From Shewanella kaireitica (lineage in GTDB: Bacteria > Pseudomonadota > Gammaproteobacteria > Enterobacterales > Shewanellaceae), in assembly GCF_023284045.1 (NCBI RefSeq), contig NZ_JAKIKQ010000003.1, positions 124,001 through 188,000 of the forward strand: a stretch of DNA of 64,000 bases, written 5' to 3'. The number at the start of each line of letters is the position of its first letter. Positions within the stretch are counted from its first letter, which is position 1. The translations under genes and the position numbers were made by a program. Below the pieces are notes generated by a model, which was not told the origin of the DNA, ran no database searches, and saw only the letters and a program-made list of their open reading frames with translations. Positions 1-10,657 of this stretch are shown here, piece by piece.

Positions 1-77
1 TGGGGTGACTGATGGGGCTCGAACCCACGACAACCGGAATCACAATCCGGGGCTCTACCAACTGAGCTACAATCACC
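1..77 (-). tRNA. tRNA-His (GTG)
   Basis: Read on the minus strand this is a complete tRNA with D-arm TAGCTCAG, anticodon GTG in the context ATTGTGATT, T-arm GGTTCGAGCC and an encoded 3' CCA at positions 3-1. The 5' G at 77 is the extra G-1 of tRNA-His, pairing with the discriminator C. It is the last gene of a minus-strand tRNA operon; the operon may continue beyond the window start. Confidence 0.96.
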
Positions 78-84
78 ACAAAAA

Positions 85-161
85 TGGTACGCCCGGCAGG
101 ATTCGAACCTGCGGCCACCCGCTTAGAAGGCGGGTGCTCTATCCAACTGAGCTACGGGCGC
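85..161 (-). tRNA. tRNA-Arg (TCT)
   Basis: Cloverleaf on the minus strand with acceptor GCGCCCG/CGGGCGT, anticodon TCT in CCTTCTAAG, T-arm GGTTCGAATCC and an encoded CCA (85-87). It lies 7 bp upstream of tRNA-His and is probably co-transcribed with it. Confidence 0.96.
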
Positions 162-224
162 TCGGCAATGAAATAATTTCATTTCCTGAACTGGGCAACT
201 AACGTTCCACGTTAGCTTAAAATG

Positions 225-301
<77 letters not shown>

Positions 302-385
302 AAATTGAAACTTAGTGAAAATACATATTTGGGAAATATTTTCAGTTTCTGTTTTCAACGAGCAGTCTCGTTGAGAACGGAGCGC

Positions 386-414
386 ATAGTAGCCCCTAGC
401 CTAAAAGTCGTCAA
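386..414 (-). promoter_or_regulatory. sigma70 promoter of the tRNA operon
   Basis: On the minus strand TTGACG (414-409) and TACTAT (391-386) are separated by exactly 17 bp. A GC-rich stretch (GCGCTCC) follows the -10, as expected for a stringently controlled stable-RNA promoter. It is the only good promoter match upstream of tRNA-Pro. Confidence 0.8.
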
Positions 415-853
415 CGACTTTTTTAAAAAAATCATTCGCCTGCTTATTTAACACGCTATAGCGCTACTCATTGATGCCTTCCTAAACAATGTGTTCAACA
501 TAACAACTATTCGCTCGATAATTTAATATAGCGCTTATCAAGCAGCAGCGACTTCTTACCCATAGATTTCTTTCAATAATGGCTTAAATTTATAGAGCAA
601 CGATAAAACCATAGTCTGTAAACTAGATTAGACCACTCAAGTAATCCTCGCCTAAATAAGTCGACTCTTCTAAATAGCTTCAGTCCAATTTTATTAACTG
701 CCTAATACTGCATACTTTCTACAACTCTAAGCGAGCTCATTATCCGTATTTAAGAACTGATTGTTAGCAACCTAAATCAATGACACCTCGGACATGTCCT
801 GTTAAAATGTCGCCGTTTTCCATTATCGTGCCGTATAAAGGACACCTTGCCCC
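415..853. other. intergenic, no gene seen
   Basis: AT-rich spacer between the divergent tRNA operon and folD. No coding, RNA or repeat signal was recognised. The folD promoter must lie towards its right end. A short AAAGGA about 11 nt before the folD ATG is the likely ribosome-binding site. Confidence 0.5.
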
Positions 854-1708
854 ATGACCGCTCAAAACATCGATGGTAAAGCGATTGCTCAAGCCATTCG
901 AACTAAGCTCAAAGACAAAGTAACCGCCCGTAAAGAGGCTGGTCAAAGAGTACCAGGTTTAGCTGTAATTCTCGTAGGAGCGGATCCTGCTTCACAAGTG
1001 TACGTAGGCAGCAAACGCAGAGCCTGTGAAGAACTAGGCTTTATTTCCCGCTCTTACGACTTAGACAGTTCCACCTCTGAAGACGCCCTGCTGTCTCTTA
1101 TCGATGAATGCAATGAAGATCAGAGTATTGATGGTATTTTGGTTCAACTCCCACTACCTGAACATATCGAAGAATCAAAGGTTATCGAGCGCATCCGCCC
1201 AGATAAAGATGTCGACGGTTTCCACCCATATAACGTAGGTCGACTCGCTCAACGCATTCCAGTACTGCGTTCATGCACACCGATGGGCATTATGACTCTT
1301 ATTCAGTCGACGGGGGTTGATACCTATGGTTTAGATGCCGTGGTTGTTGGTGCATCAAACATCGTCGGTCGTCCGATGTCATTAGAGCTGCTTCTCGCGG
1401 GTTGTACGACAACAACCTGTCATCGCTTCACTCGTAATCTTGAGCAAAAGATTAGACAAGCAGATTTAGTTGTTGTCGCTGTAGGCAAGCCTGGATTTAT
1501 TCCTGGTGAGTGGATTAAGCCTGGCGCGATTGTGATTGATGTGGGGATTAACCGTCTAGAAAGCGGTCAATTGGTTGGTGATGTGCAATTTGAGAAAGCA
1601 GCAGAAAATGCTAGTTTCATCACGCCAGTACCCGGCGGCGTTGGACCAATGACAATTGCTAGCTTGTTGGAAAATACACTTTATGCCTGCGAGCAATACC
1701 ACGACTGA
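854..1708 (+). CDS. folD: bifunctional methylenetetrahydrofolate dehydrogenase/cyclohydrolase FolD
   Basis: 284 residues, the usual FolD length. FolD interconverts 5,10-methylene-, 5,10-methenyl- and 10-formyl-tetrahydrofolate in the cytosol with NADP. Visible family signatures are the substrate-site segment [13 protein letters not shown] near residue 50 with the Tyr-xxx-Lys pair, GILVQLPLP near 98, KDVDGFHP near 120, the nucleotide-binding GASNIVGRP near 167 and the C-terminal [15 protein letters not shown]. The ATG at 854 is the first in frame and begins right at the conserved N-terminus. It is convergent with cysS and ends just before a 50-bp tandem repeat and a shared terminator. Confidence 0.98.
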   Translation: MTAQNIDGKAIAQAIRTKLKDKVTARKEAGQRVPGLAVILVGADPASQVYVGSKRRACEELGFISRSYDLDSSTSEDALLSLIDECNEDQSIDGILVQLPLPEHIEESKVIERIRPDKDVDGFHPYNVGRLAQRIPVLRSCTPMGIMTLIQSTGVDTYGLDAVVVGASNIVGRPMSLELLLAGCTTTTCHRFTRNLEQKIRQADLVVVAVGKPGFIPGEWIKPGAIVIDVGINRLESGQLVGDVQFEKAAENASFITPVPGGVGPMTIASLLENTLYACEQYHD

Positions 1709-1720
1709 TGCTTTGCTAAG

Positions 1721-1840
1721 TGCATAAATGTTCCAGACATAAATACCAAGCTATCCCATCCCTGGTGCTTGGCATAAATGTTCCAGACATAAATACCAAG
1801 CGATCCCATCCCTGGGGCTTGGCATAAATGTTCCAGACAT
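1721..1840. repeat. 50-bp tandem repeat, about 2.4 copies
   Basis: Units start at 1721, 1771 and 1821 (the last truncated at 20 bp) with exactly 50-bp spacing and only three differences between the two full copies. Each full unit carries CCAAGC...GCTTGG, able to form a small stem, and the motif CATAAATGTTCCAGACAT. The array ends directly at the folD/cysS terminator. Confidence 0.9.
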
Positions 1841-1869
1841 AAAAAAGCCTGCTAACTGCAGGCTTTTTT
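1841..1869. terminator. bidirectional terminator between folD and cysS
   Basis: Perfect stem AAAAAAGCCTGC / GCAGGCTTTTTT with a 5-nt TAACT loop. It has a U-run on either strand, so it can end folD from the left and cysS from the right. Confidence 0.9.
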
Positions 1870-1895
1870 GTTTTTAATGCTTAATCGCAATAGAT

Positions 1896-3275
1896 TTACT
1901 TCTTACGCCAAGTGGTGCCTTCTGGCCCATCTTCAAGAATAACTCCTAACGCATTAAGTCCATCTCGTGCCACATCTGCTGCCGGCCAATCTTTCTCTGT
2001 ACGTGCTCGGTTACGCTCAGCAATTAACGCTTCAATCTCAGCTACCTCATCATCACTTCCTTCGCCTTTAAAGAAAGTATCAACATCTTGACCAAGGATC
2101 CCCAACACATCAGCGAGCTCTTTTAAGGCAACACCTAATGCAGAGGCTTGTGTCATATCAGTTAGCTTAAGTCGATTGATCTCTCGTACCATCTCAAACA
2201 ACACTGAGTAAGCTTCAGGTGTATTAAAGTCATCATCCATTGCACGCTTAAACTGCGCAACAAATTCTTCAGCAGGCGCAACAGCTACCGTTAAGTCCAA
2301 ATCTTTAAGTGCAGTGTAAATACGCTCTAATCCAGATTTAGCCTGTTTAAGGTTCTCTTCTGAGTAATTAAGCTGGCTACGGTAATGTCCTGACAATAAG
2401 AAGTAGCGTACAGTTGCAGCATCATAATGGTTTAACACGTCACGGATGGTAAAGAAGTTATTCAAAGATTTTGACATCTTTTCTTTATCAACCATCACCA
2501 TGCCAGTATGCATCCAGTAATTTACATATTTGGTATCATGGGCACAGCAAGACTGAGCAATTTCATTCTCATGGTGAGGGAACTGAAGATCGCTGCCGCC
2601 GCCATGGATATCAAAATGGTTACCCAGATGCTTACTGTTCATTGCTGAACATTCAATATGCCAACCTGGACGACCAGGTCCCCAAGGTGACTCCCAAGTA
2701 GGTTCACCTGGTTTAGACATTTTCCAAAGAACAAAATCCATCGGATCGCGCTTAGTATCTTCAACTTCGACTCGAGCACCAGCTTGTAGCTGCTCTAGAT
2801 TTTGCCCTGATAAACGACCATATTCAGGGAAAGAAGATACGCTAAATAAAACATCACCGTTGGACGCCACATAAGCGTGTTCTCGGGCAATGAGCTTCTC
2901 AACCATTTCGATGATTTCTGGCATATGCAGCGTTGCACGAGGCTCAAAATCAGGACGTGCCATATTAAGAGAATCAAAATCTCTGTGCATCTCACCAATC
3001 AAACGCTCTGTTAACGAGTCACAGCTTTCATTGTTCTCATTAGCGCGTTTGATAATTTTATCATCAACATCGGTGATATTACGCTGAAAATTAACGTCGT
3101 AACCGCTATACCTCAAGTACCTTACAATCATGTCAAATGAAACAAAAGTACGACCATGACCGATATGACATAAATCATAAATGGTCACCCCACACACATA
3201 CATGCCTATTTTTCCGGGCTGTATTGGTACAAACTGTTCTTTTTGGCGGGTAAGCGTATTGTAAAGCTTCAACAT
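1896..3275 (-). CDS. cysS: cysteine--tRNA ligase
   Basis: 459 residues, close to the 461 of E. coli CysRS. It charges tRNA-Cys in the cytosol as a class I synthetase. Cys28 in MYVCGVT is the first zinc ligand. The HIGH motif is CHIGHGRTF (36-44), further zinc ligands lie in WHIECSAM and HHENEIAQS, and the KMSKS loop is [11 protein letters not shown]. The C-terminal anticodon-binding tail ends in TTWRKK. The ATG at 3275 gives the conserved start [10 protein letters not shown]. The gene is divergent from ppiB. Confidence 0.98.
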   Translation of the reverse strand: MLKLYNTLTRQKEQFVPIQPGKIGMYVCGVTIYDLCHIGHGRTFVSFDMIVRYLRYSGYDVNFQRNITDVDDKIIKRANENNESCDSLTERLIGEMHRDFDSLNMARPDFEPRATLHMPEIIEMVEKLIAREHAYVASNGDVLFSVSSFPEYGRLSGQNLEQLQAGARVEVEDTKRDPMDFVLWKMSKPGEPTWESPWGPGRPGWHIECSAMNSKHLGNHFDIHGGGSDLQFPHHENEIAQSCCAHDTKYVNYWMHTGMVMVDKEKMSKSLNNFFTIRDVLNHYDAATVRYFLLSGHYRSQLNYSEENLKQAKSGLERIYTALKDLDLTVAVAPAEEFVAQFKRAMDDDFNTPEAYSVLFEMVREINRLKLTDMTQASALGVALKELADVLGILGQDVDTFFKGEGSDDEVAEIEALIAERNRARTEKDWPAADVARDGLNALGVILEDGPEGTTWRKK

Positions 3276-3588
3276 TGATTATTCTCTTCAACGGCTATAT
3301 TCAGAAATAGGTCGTTCAGTCTACCACTGCAAAACTCACGGTTCCAAGCAGTTTTCCCATACCAAGTGCGCAAAACCGTGCTGAACTGATTAATATTGTC
3401 TAGAAAGCGTTCTCTCATCCAACTTGGTTACATTATTAGCCACAACTCATGCTTTTATGGCTTATCTATTAGCTGCTCACTGAATGCATTATTTAAAGTG
3501 ACAAATCACGCAACACTTTATGCAGCAGCGCAATTACGTTAGAATCCAGCCATTATTTACCATGTGTTAAATTGCGAGAGTAAAAATT
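3276..3588. other. divergent cysS-ppiB intergenic region
   Basis: Must hold promoters for both flanking genes, but no promoter or operator stands out. No ORF or RNA gene was recognised. Confidence 0.5.
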
Positions 3589-4083
3589 ATGATCACACTT
3601 CATACCAACCACGGCGAAATCAAGCTTTCTCTTGACGCTGAAAAAGCACCAAAAACTGCAGCCAACTTTGAGAAATATGTCAAAGAAGGTTTTTACGACG
3701 GAACTGTTTTTCACCGTGTAATTGACGGTTTCATGGTTCAAGGCGGTGGTTTTACTGAAGATATGCAACAGAAAAGCTGTAATGAAACCATTGAAAACGA
3801 AGCAAACAATGGTCTTTCGAATAAAGTAGGTACCATTGCTATGGCACGTACTTCAGATCCGCATTCAGCAACAGCTCAGTTCTTTATCAACATCAACGAT
3901 AACACTTTCTTAGACTTCAAGTCTGAGTCAGCACAAGGTTGGGGTTACTGTGTATTTGGTGAAGTTACTGAAGGCATGGACGTTGTAAATAAAATTAAAG
4001 CGGTAAGCACGGGCAATCGTGGCATGCATCAGGATGTTCCTCTTGATGCTGTGATCATCGAAAAAGTGACTATCGAAGAATAA
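3589..4083 (+). CDS. ppiB: peptidyl-prolyl cis-trans isomerase B (cyclophilin)
   Basis: 164 residues, the length of E. coli PpiB, with no signal peptide, so cytosolic. It catalyses cis-trans isomerisation of prolyl bonds. Cyclophilin core motifs are [15 protein letters not shown] (around 44-58) with the catalytic Arg, then [18 protein letters not shown] (around 84-101). The next gene, lpxH, starts 10 bp after the stop, so the two are probably one operon, as I remember for other gammaproteobacteria. Confidence 0.97.
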   Translation: MITLHTNHGEIKLSLDAEKAPKTAANFEKYVKEGFYDGTVFHRVIDGFMVQGGGFTEDMQQKSCNETIENEANNGLSNKVGTIAMARTSDPHSATAQFFININDNTFLDFKSESAQGWGYCVFGEVTEGMDVVNKIKAVSTGNRGMHQDVPLDAVIIEKVTIEE

Positions 4084-4093
4084 GATTAACTCG

Positions 4094-4810
4094 ATGCGCA
4101 CACTTTTTGTGGGCGATCTGCACTTAAGTGCAGATCGCCCCGATATCACCCAAGCTTTTCTTACTTTCTTAGAGACTCAGCTTACTGATACCTCAGCACT
4201 CTATATCCTAGGCGATCTGTTTGAAGTTTGGGTCGGGGATGATATTGCAGAACCATTTGCGAATCAGTTAGCAGACGCCATTAAATTAGCCTCAAAAAAA
4301 CTGCCTATTTTCTTTATCCATGGCAATCGAGACTTTCTTATCGGCAGCGCATTTGCCAAACGTAGCGGGATGACTTTATTACCTGAAGTCTTTACCATTA
4401 ACCTCTATGGTATTGAAACCGTTATCCTACATGGTGATAGCCTTTGTACTCTAGATAAGCCTTATCAACGTTTTAGAAAGTTTCGTAACCTAAATTGGGC
4501 AAAGTGGCTGTATGCCCATCTTCCCAAATCTAAAAGACTTGGTATCGCCGCAAAATTACGTAGTAACAGCCAAAGCAGTAATCAGCATAAAAGTTATAGC
4601 ATAATGGATGTTGAACCCTCCGCAGTGCTTGAACTACTTGATAATACTAATTCGCAGCAGATGATCCACGGTCATACACACCGTCCCGCTATCCATCAGC
4701 TTTCAAATGGAAAACGCCGTATCGTTGTCGGTGATTGGTATGAGCAAGGCAGCATGCTATGTATTAGCGAAGACAATGTAGAGCTAATAGAACTGCCTTT
4801 TGGCAAGTAA
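4094..4810 (+). CDS. lpxH: UDP-2,3-diacylglucosamine diphosphatase LpxH
   Basis: 238 residues, matching LpxH. It hydrolyses UDP-2,3-diacylglucosamine to lipid X and UMP on the inner face of the inner membrane, the fourth step of lipid A synthesis. Calcineurin-like metal motifs are all present in order: GDLHLSAD (7-14), [13 protein letters not shown] (about 38-50), HGNRDF (about 77-82), ILHGDSLC (about 111-118) and IHGHTHRPA (about 193-201). It follows ppiB by 10 bp. Confidence 0.97.
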   Translation: MRTLFVGDLHLSADRPDITQAFLTFLETQLTDTSALYILGDLFEVWVGDDIAEPFANQLADAIKLASKKLPIFFIHGNRDFLIGSAFAKRSGMTLLPEVFTINLYGIETVILHGDSLCTLDKPYQRFRKFRNLNWAKWLYAHLPKSKRLGIAAKLRSNSQSSNQHKSYSIMDVEPSAVLELLDNTNSQQMIHGHTHRPAIHQLSNGKRRIVVGDWYEQGSMLCISEDNVELIELPFGK

Positions 4811-4830
4811 CCTTCTACTTGCCTCTCAAC
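4802..4830. terminator. possible terminator hairpin after lpxH
   Basis: Inverted repeat GGCAAGTA / TACTTGCC (4802-4809 and 4816-4823) with a 6-nt loop, overlapping the lpxH stop and followed by a loose T-rich stretch. It lies between convergent lpxH and miaE. The U-tract is weak. Confidence 0.45.
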
Positions 4831-4843
4831 TTTTTCGCCGCTT

Positions 4844-5623
4844 TTAAATTGCTTCCACAATCAATGGCGCACCACTATGAAACTTAAAATCTTCATCTGA
4901 TGACGAGATTAATTCAGCTTCTACTGCTGCGAAATGGCTAACTCTGTCAGCTATATCCGTGGTTGAAATAGCCTGTGCGAGCTTTAAATAGTCTTGGTAA
5001 TGACGAGCTTCAGAGCGCAATAGAGAGATATAAAACTTCTTCAACTCTTCATCTAAATGTGGAGCAAGCTTAGCGAAACGTTCACATGAGCGAGCCTCAA
5101 TAAATGCACCAACAATAAGCTTATCAATTAGCGTGGCTGGCTCATGGGTTCGTACCTGTGTCATCATCCCCTTTGCATAACGGCCGGCTCGGGTATTTCT
5201 GTATTCAATACCACGACTATGCATAATCTCTAACACTTGCTCAAAATGGTGGAATTCCTCTTTGATCAAGCGCACCATTTTTTGAATAAGATCATCACTA
5301 TGGGCAAAGTCTTTGCGGGCAACAAGCTCACCAGCTAACTCATTCTTCTTACTGTCTTTTGATAAAAACGCTGTCGCATCTCGATCTTTAATGTAGACAA
5401 AATCTTCATAAGGTTTTGCCCAAGCCAATAGAATCTGACCACTTGGTTTATCAATGGCATATTTACGCACCAAAAACATCGCAGTTTGCGCCGCTTTTAA
5501 CTCACAGTTACAGTGATCAATCAGCAAACCTTCGAGCTGTTCCGGCTTTTTTGCTTCTTCGATCCAACTATCTGGGGTTTCACATTTCAAAAATGAGTAA
5601 ATAGGGGCAAGTAACTGCTGCAT
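4844..5623 (-). CDS. miaE: tRNA-(ms2io6A)-hydroxylase MiaE
   Basis: 259 residues. MiaE is a non-haem di-iron monooxygenase that hydroxylates the isopentenyl chain of ms2i6A37 in tRNAs reading UNN codons. The ferritin-like helical bundle carries paired carboxylate/His motifs: CNCELKAAQTA (about 39-49), EEFHHFEQVLE (about 121-131), EARSCERFA (about 175-183) and SEARHYQDYL (about 204-213). The start MQQLLAPIYSFL matches the family. It is a single-gene unit, convergent with lpxH. Confidence 0.93.
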   Translation of the reverse strand: MQQLLAPIYSFLKCETPDSWIEEAKKPEQLEGLLIDHCNCELKAAQTAMFLVRKYAIDKPSGQILLAWAKPYEDFVYIKDRDATAFLSKDSKKNELAGELVARKDFAHSDDLIQKMVRLIKEEFHHFEQVLEIMHSRGIEYRNTRAGRYAKGMMTQVRTHEPATLIDKLIVGAFIEARSCERFAKLAPHLDEELKKFYISLLRSEARHYQDYLKLAQAISTTDIADRVSHFAAVEAELISSSDEDFKFHSGAPLIVEAI

Positions 5624-5828
5624 GTAAAGGCTCTTTAGGCTGATGTTAGACCCAGTATTTTATCAGTTATTTTCAGCACAATCCCAGCTTAACATCTATG
5701 CTTAAAATGATTGGCTTGACTCTTGGTTAGTTTTGTTCAATAAATAGCCTTAGAGCTGTAAAAAGTTCGTCTGCAGTTTGGCGAGCCAATTTAATCTAAA
5801 AGTTAAATGCTAAACAAGGATAACTATA

Positions 5829-6425
5829 ATGATATTGAATCACTTAATGGGGTTATACACTCATCCAAAAGAAGAGTGGCACACAATTGAAAAAAACCAC
5901 GAAGCGCTTAGAAGCAGCCTGAGCCATATCTTAATCATTGCGCTCATTCCTGCTATCTGCACTTTTTTTGCAACTTCACAAATTGGTTGGGATCTCGGCG
6001 TTGGCGAGCGTCAGTTCTTAACCGCTAACAGCGCTTTAATCATGTCTACGGGTATGTATTTTGGCCTAATTATCGGCGTATTTGCACTGGCCTACCTTGC
6101 TTTTTGGATGGCTAAGACATTCGATGCAACACCAAGTTACACTCAAGCATTAGAGTTAGCAGCATACACTGCCACTCCATTATTTATGGTGGGCTTAGCG
6201 ACTCTCTATCCAACATTGTGGTTCATCATGGTGGTAGGTTTAGCTGGTTTGGCTTATTCGATTTATCTGCTCTATACCGGGGTTCCAATCATTATGAATA
6301 TTCCGGAAGAAAAAGGCTTTATTTATGCTAGCTCAGTTGTGACAGCTGGTTTAGTGTTACTTGTCGGGCTGATGGCATCAAGTGTGATTTTATGGAGCGT
6401 GGGATTTGGTCCTATGTACCAATAA
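5829..6425 (+). CDS. Yip1-family integral membrane protein
   Basis: 198 residues. The N-terminal HLMGLYTHPKEEWHTIE is typical of bacterial Yip1-domain proteins, which begin with a soluble segment carrying a P-x-x-x-W motif, followed by about five hydrophobic segments (roughly 35-55, 78-97, 112-128, 129-150 and 165-192). No enzymatic residues are evident and the role is unknown. The RBS AAGGA lies 8 nt before the ATG. It is monocistronic, ending at a bidirectional terminator shared with glnS. Confidence 0.8.
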   Translation: MILNHLMGLYTHPKEEWHTIEKNHEALRSSLSHILIIALIPAICTFFATSQIGWDLGVGERQFLTANSALIMSTGMYFGLIIGVFALAYLAFWMAKTFDATPSYTQALELAAYTATPLFMVGLATLYPTLWFIMVVGLAGLAYSIYLLYTGVPIIMNIPEEKGFIYASSVVTAGLVLLVGLMASSVILWSVGFGPMYQ

Positions 6426-6446
6426 ATTTGATATTTTTTGCTAACA

Positions 6447-6473
6447 AAAAAGCCGACATTTCGTCGGCTTTTT
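6447..6473. terminator. bidirectional terminator
   Basis: Perfect 11-bp stem AAAAAGCCGAC / GTCGGCTTTTT with a 5-nt loop, between the convergent Yip1-family gene and glnS. U-runs are present on both strands. Confidence 0.9.
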
Positions 6474-6509
6474 AGATCGTTGAGTTATTTAACTCAAATT
6501 TGTATCACT

Positions 6510-8180
6510 TTACGCAAATGAATCACGCAGTGGTACTGTTAAATTAAAGACTAGGTTATCTTTTGTTGAATCTTTATTGTCTGCACAGAAGTAACCTTCT
6601 CGCTCAAACTGGTAAGCTTTTTCGACTTCAGCATTAACGAGCCCAGCTTCAACAAATCCATGTTTAACCGTTAACGACTGTGGGTTAAGCACTTCGTCAA
6701 CTGATTCTGCAGCAGCAGGATTAGCATCATTAAATAAACGCTCATACAAACGGAATTCAGCTGGTTTAGCTGTCGTTGCTTCAACCCAATGGATCACGCC
6801 TTTAACCTTACGACCGTCACTTGGATTTTTGCCCAATGTTTCGTCATCATAGGTACAGTAAATAGTGGTCACGTTGCCATCAGCGTCTTTATCACAGCGT
6901 TCAGCCTTGATGACATAAGCATTACGCAAACGAACTTCTTTGCCCTGCACTAAACGTTTGAACTTCTTATTCGCTTCTTCACGGAAATCATCCGCGTCGA
7001 TGTAAAGTTCACGCCCGAATGACAGCGGACGTTTGCCCATCTCTTCATTACTTGGATGTATAGGTGCTTGGACTGTTTCAACCTGATTTTCAGGATAGTT
7101 TTCAATCACTACCTTAACAGGGTTAATAACTGCCATTGCCCGCGGAGCATGCTCATTTAGCTCTTCACGGATACAAGCATCTAACATGGCAACTTCAATC
7201 ATGTTCTCTTGCTTAGTCACGCCGATACGTTTACAAAACTCACGAATTGAAGCAGCGGTATAACCTCTACGCCTAAAGCCAGCAATCGTTGGCATACGCG
7301 CATCATCCCAACCAGAGACAATGTTACGTGCCACAAGATCGTTCAGTTTACGCTTAGACATTAGCGTGTACTCAAGGTTTAGTCTTGAGAACTCATACTG
7401 ACGCGTACGGCTTGGAGACTGGAAATCATCTAAATGATCCAACACCCAATCATACAATCTGCGGTTGTCTTGAAACTCTAAAGTACAAAGCGAGTGGCTA
7501 ATGTTTTCAATCGCATCAGAGATACAATGAGTAAAGTCGTACATTGGGTATATGCACCACTTATCACCTGTTTGATGATGATGCGCAAAGCGTACACGAT
7601 AAATAATCGGATCGCGCATACACATAAATGGCGATGCCATATCAATCTTTGCTCTTAGCGCACATTCGCCCTCTTTGAACTCACCATTACGCATTTTTTC
7701 AAATAGCGCTAAGTTCTCTTCAGGTGTTGTATCACGGTATGGGCTGTTTTTACCTGGCTCTTTTAACGTGCCTCGGTACTCACGAGTTTGCTCTGCATTT
7801 AAAAAACAAACGTAAGCTAAGCCCTTAGTGATCAATTCAACGGCGTACTGGTGCAGTTGATCAAAGTAATTTGAAGAGTAACGAATATCGCCACTCCACT
7901 GGAAACCAAGCCACTGCACATCATTCTGAATAGAGTGCACATAATCAATGTCCTCTTTTTCAGGATTGGTATCGTCAAAACGTAAGTTACATTGACCTTG
8001 ATAGTCTTGTGCGATGCCAAAGTTTAGGCAAATAGACTTAGCGTGGCCGATATGAAGAAAACCGTTGGGCTCCGGCGGAAAACGGGTATGCACAGCACTG
8101 TGCTTACCGCTGGCAAGATCTTCATCTATGATACTACGTATGAAGTTACTAGGACGTACTTCAGTGTCCACATGACTCAT
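6510..8180 (-). CDS. glnS: glutamine--tRNA ligase
   Basis: 556 residues, as for E. coli GlnRS (554). This class I synthetase charges tRNA-Gln directly. The HIGH motif lies in [14 protein letters not shown] (about 36-49), the KMSKS equivalent in [11 protein letters not shown] (about 272-282), and the C-terminal anticodon-binding beta-barrels end in [11 protein letters not shown]. The RBS AGAGGA precedes the ATG by 5 nt. It lies downstream of feoAB on the same strand but is separated from it by a terminator. Confidence 0.98.
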   Translation of the reverse strand: MSHVDTEVRPSNFIRSIIDEDLASGKHSAVHTRFPPEPNGFLHIGHAKSICLNFGIAQDYQGQCNLRFDDTNPEKEDIDYVHSIQNDVQWLGFQWSGDIRYSSNYFDQLHQYAVELITKGLAYVCFLNAEQTREYRGTLKEPGKNSPYRDTTPEENLALFEKMRNGEFKEGECALRAKIDMASPFMCMRDPIIYRVRFAHHHQTGDKWCIYPMYDFTHCISDAIENISHSLCTLEFQDNRRLYDWVLDHLDDFQSPSRTRQYEFSRLNLEYTLMSKRKLNDLVARNIVSGWDDARMPTIAGFRRRGYTAASIREFCKRIGVTKQENMIEVAMLDACIREELNEHAPRAMAVINPVKVVIENYPENQVETVQAPIHPSNEEMGKRPLSFGRELYIDADDFREEANKKFKRLVQGKEVRLRNAYVIKAERCDKDADGNVTTIYCTYDDETLGKNPSDGRKVKGVIHWVEATTAKPAEFRLYERLFNDANPAAAESVDEVLNPQSLTVKHGFVEAGLVNAEVEKAYQFEREGYFCADNKDSTKDNLVFNLTVPLRDSFA

Positions 8181-8303
8181 GGAATTCCTCTTTGCGAACG
8201 ATGGTTAATGGCGAAAAAAGCATAATCCTACAGATCCCCAGTAGGGTCAACGGTTCACGCTTAAAAACACAGGTTAATGGTTACAGCATAGCCATTTAAA
8301 GGC

Positions 8304-8331
8304 AAAAAAGCAGCGAATCATCGCTGCTTTT
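8304..8331 (-). terminator. terminator of feoAB
   Basis: Stem GCAGCGA / TCGCTGC with loop ATCA, flanked by A and T runs. On the minus strand the hairpin is followed by TTTTTT, just after the feoB stop. Confidence 0.85.
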
Positions 8332-8362
8332 ATCTATACACTCAGATTATACGCTAATACTG

Positions 8363-10657
8363 CTATTCCGTAATCACTTTAATACCGGGAATAATCGTCT
8401 GCGTTTTTCGCCCTTTCCTCTTCAGCCATACATAAAATACAACTAACGCGATAGTAAAGAAGCCAATCCATAAACTTGATTGCAGAGGGTGCTGAGCAAA
8501 CGTAGCGCCTTGGTAGAATACCGTCGCAGTGCCATATGCTAGACCAAAGGTCCACAATCCTGCGAATGCAGCCCAACGCCCGCCAAATTCGTTTACAAGT
8601 GCACCCATTGCAGCAACACACGGAGTGTATAGCAATACAAACAATAGATAGGCAAATGCCGCGGTCACACCAGAGAAACCAGCCTGCAGCGCACTAAAGG
8701 TTGAGGTATCAACTTCTAGTTCTTCTGATGCAGACTCTACAGAGGATACATCGCCAACAGAGATAGACAGTGGATCTTCAGGTGCAATACCAAATAGGTT
8801 TTCAGGGATCGTTGCCAGTGCTTCAGTAAAGGTTTCAGATAGCGGCGCTAAGTCTTCATCACCAGCACTACTGTCAGAATAAAGACTATTCAAAGTCCCA
8901 ACAACCGCTTCTTTTGCAAAGATACCGGTGATAATACCCACGGTTGCAGGCCAGTTATCTTGCTCTACACCCATAGGTGCAAATAACGGGGTGACTTTTT
9001 GGCTTGCTACACTGAGAACTGACTCAGAGCTATCTTCGTGACCAAATGTTCCATCAATACCGATCGCATTAACGAAGTTGAGTAAGGTGACAACGATGAC
9101 AATCGTCTTACCCGCGCCCATGATAAAGCTCTTTGTTCGCTTACCTGTTCGCGCCATTACTGTTTTGAACTTCGGCTTTTCATAGCTAGGTAGCTCCATT
9201 ACTACCGCACTGCTTGAGCCTGGTAGTAACGTGGAACGTAGCAATAAGCCGGTGCCAATCGCAGCAAAAATACCAATCATATATAGCAAGAACACTAAAT
9301 TCTGACCGGATTCAGGGAAGAAAGCTGCTGCAAATAATGCATATACAGGAAGGCGTGCACCACAAGACATAAATGGCGCCATCATGCCAGTGACGATACG
9401 TTCACGCTCACTACCTAGCGTACGAGTCGCCATAATCGCTGGCACTGAACAACCAAAGCCAACAATCATAGGGACGAAAGCTCGTCCAGGAAGACCAATG
9501 CGGCGCATCAATCCATCTACAACAAACGCGGCACGCGCCATGTAACCAGAACCTTCAAGTACTGATAGGGCTAGGAATAGCGCTGCAATAACTGGAATAA
9601 ACGTGGCAACAGTTTGAATACCTTGGCCAACACCACCAGCTACAATAGTCACTAACCACTCAGGAGAACCTAAGCTCGACATTAATGCGCCGAAATGATC
9701 AACAAAAATAGCCCCAGCTGCGATATCAAAGAAGTCGATAAATGAGCTACCAACATTAATACTGAACATAAACATTAGGTACATCACAAACAGGAATACT
9801 GGGATCCCTGCAACTGGGTGCAGCACCACTTTGTCTAGTTTATCGGTTAATGTTTCGGCATTGTCACTTTTAACTGAACCAGTAAACACCTGCTCAACGA
9901 AGTTGAAGCGAGTGGTGGCCACCATAATTTCAATATCTTTACCTTGAGCAGACAACGCTTGAGAATATTGCTCTACCTCACTAACCATTTGACTATTTTT
10001 ACACTTACCACAGCCTAATCCATTAGCGAGCATCGCCAGTGCACGGCCTCGACTTAATTTGTCATCGGCAGCAAGCAGGTTACTGACACCAGACTCAATT
10101 TCAGTATCGTAATCAAGTACTAGAGGCGCTTCAGAAACTTTACCATCGAGTAAAGCAACAAATTGCTGTTTTACCTTCTCAATGTCTTGTTCATCACGTG
10201 AGCAGACGGCCACAACAGGACAACCTAGCTCTTTGCTCATCTGTGCTACATCGATATGAATACCACGACTAATCGCAGCATCTATTTTGTTTAGCACTAC
10301 AACTAATGGAATACCAAGCTCACGCAGTTGTACGGTTAAGTACAAGTGACGTTCAATATTGGTTGCATCAACAAGGTTAATAATACCGTCGATAGGCTGA
10401 TCAGCAAGATACTGCTGCGCAATCTGTTCATCTAAAGAGCAGTCACAGCTGTTACCAGCAGGTAGTAAGTCATAGATACCGGGAAGGTCAGTAAGAAAAA
10501 CATCGGTACCTTGCAATGCGAATTGCCCCGTTTTCTTTTCAACAGTAACTCCAGACCAGTTACCTACTTGTTGATTCGACCCAGTAAGAGCATTAAAAAG
10601 TGTCGACTTACCCGCGTTAGGGTTACCGACGGTGACGCAATTAAATTGCTTATCCAT
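8363..10657 (-). CDS. feoB: ferrous iron transporter FeoB
   Basis: 764 residues from the ATG at 10657; an upstream in-frame TTG at 10675 would add six residues and is less likely. FeoB moves Fe(II) across the inner membrane. The N-terminal G domain has G1 GNPNAGKS (11-18), the G2-region Thr in GVTVEKKTG, G3 LPGIYD and G4 NKID, followed by the GDI-like helical segment. The membrane part shows the gate motif GFGCSVPAIMATR and a second Cys-bearing segment FMSCGARLPVY. The feoA stop and the feoB start overlap by 8 nt, so translation is coupled. Placement beside the Fe(III)-reduction genes fits uptake of the Fe(II) product. Confidence 0.97.
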   Translation of the reverse strand: MDKQFNCVTVGNPNAGKSTLFNALTGSNQQVGNWSGVTVEKKTGQFALQGTDVFLTDLPGIYDLLPAGNSCDCSLDEQIAQQYLADQPIDGIINLVDATNIERHLYLTVQLRELGIPLVVVLNKIDAAISRGIHIDVAQMSKELGCPVVAVCSRDEQDIEKVKQQFVALLDGKVSEAPLVLDYDTEIESGVSNLLAADDKLSRGRALAMLANGLGCGKCKNSQMVSEVEQYSQALSAQGKDIEIMVATTRFNFVEQVFTGSVKSDNAETLTDKLDKVVLHPVAGIPVFLFVMYLMFMFSINVGSSFIDFFDIAAGAIFVDHFGALMSSLGSPEWLVTIVAGGVGQGIQTVATFIPVIAALFLALSVLEGSGYMARAAFVVDGLMRRIGLPGRAFVPMIVGFGCSVPAIMATRTLGSERERIVTGMMAPFMSCGARLPVYALFAAAFFPESGQNLVFLLYMIGIFAAIGTGLLLRSTLLPGSSSAVVMELPSYEKPKFKTVMARTGKRTKSFIMGAGKTIVIVVTLLNFVNAIGIDGTFGHEDSSESVLSVASQKVTPLFAPMGVEQDNWPATVGIITGIFAKEAVVGTLNSLYSDSSAGDEDLAPLSETFTEALATIPENLFGIAPEDPLSISVGDVSSVESASEELEVDTSTFSALQAGFSGVTAAFAYLLFVLLYTPCVAAMGALVNEFGGRWAAFAGLWTFGLAYGTATVFYQGATFAQHPLQSSLWIGFFTIALVVFYVWLKRKGRKTQTIIPGIKVITE

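Noticed and set aside
1721..1840. Short CRISPR array
   Set aside because: The 50-bp units are nearly identical over their whole length, so there are no variable spacers, and no cas genes are near.
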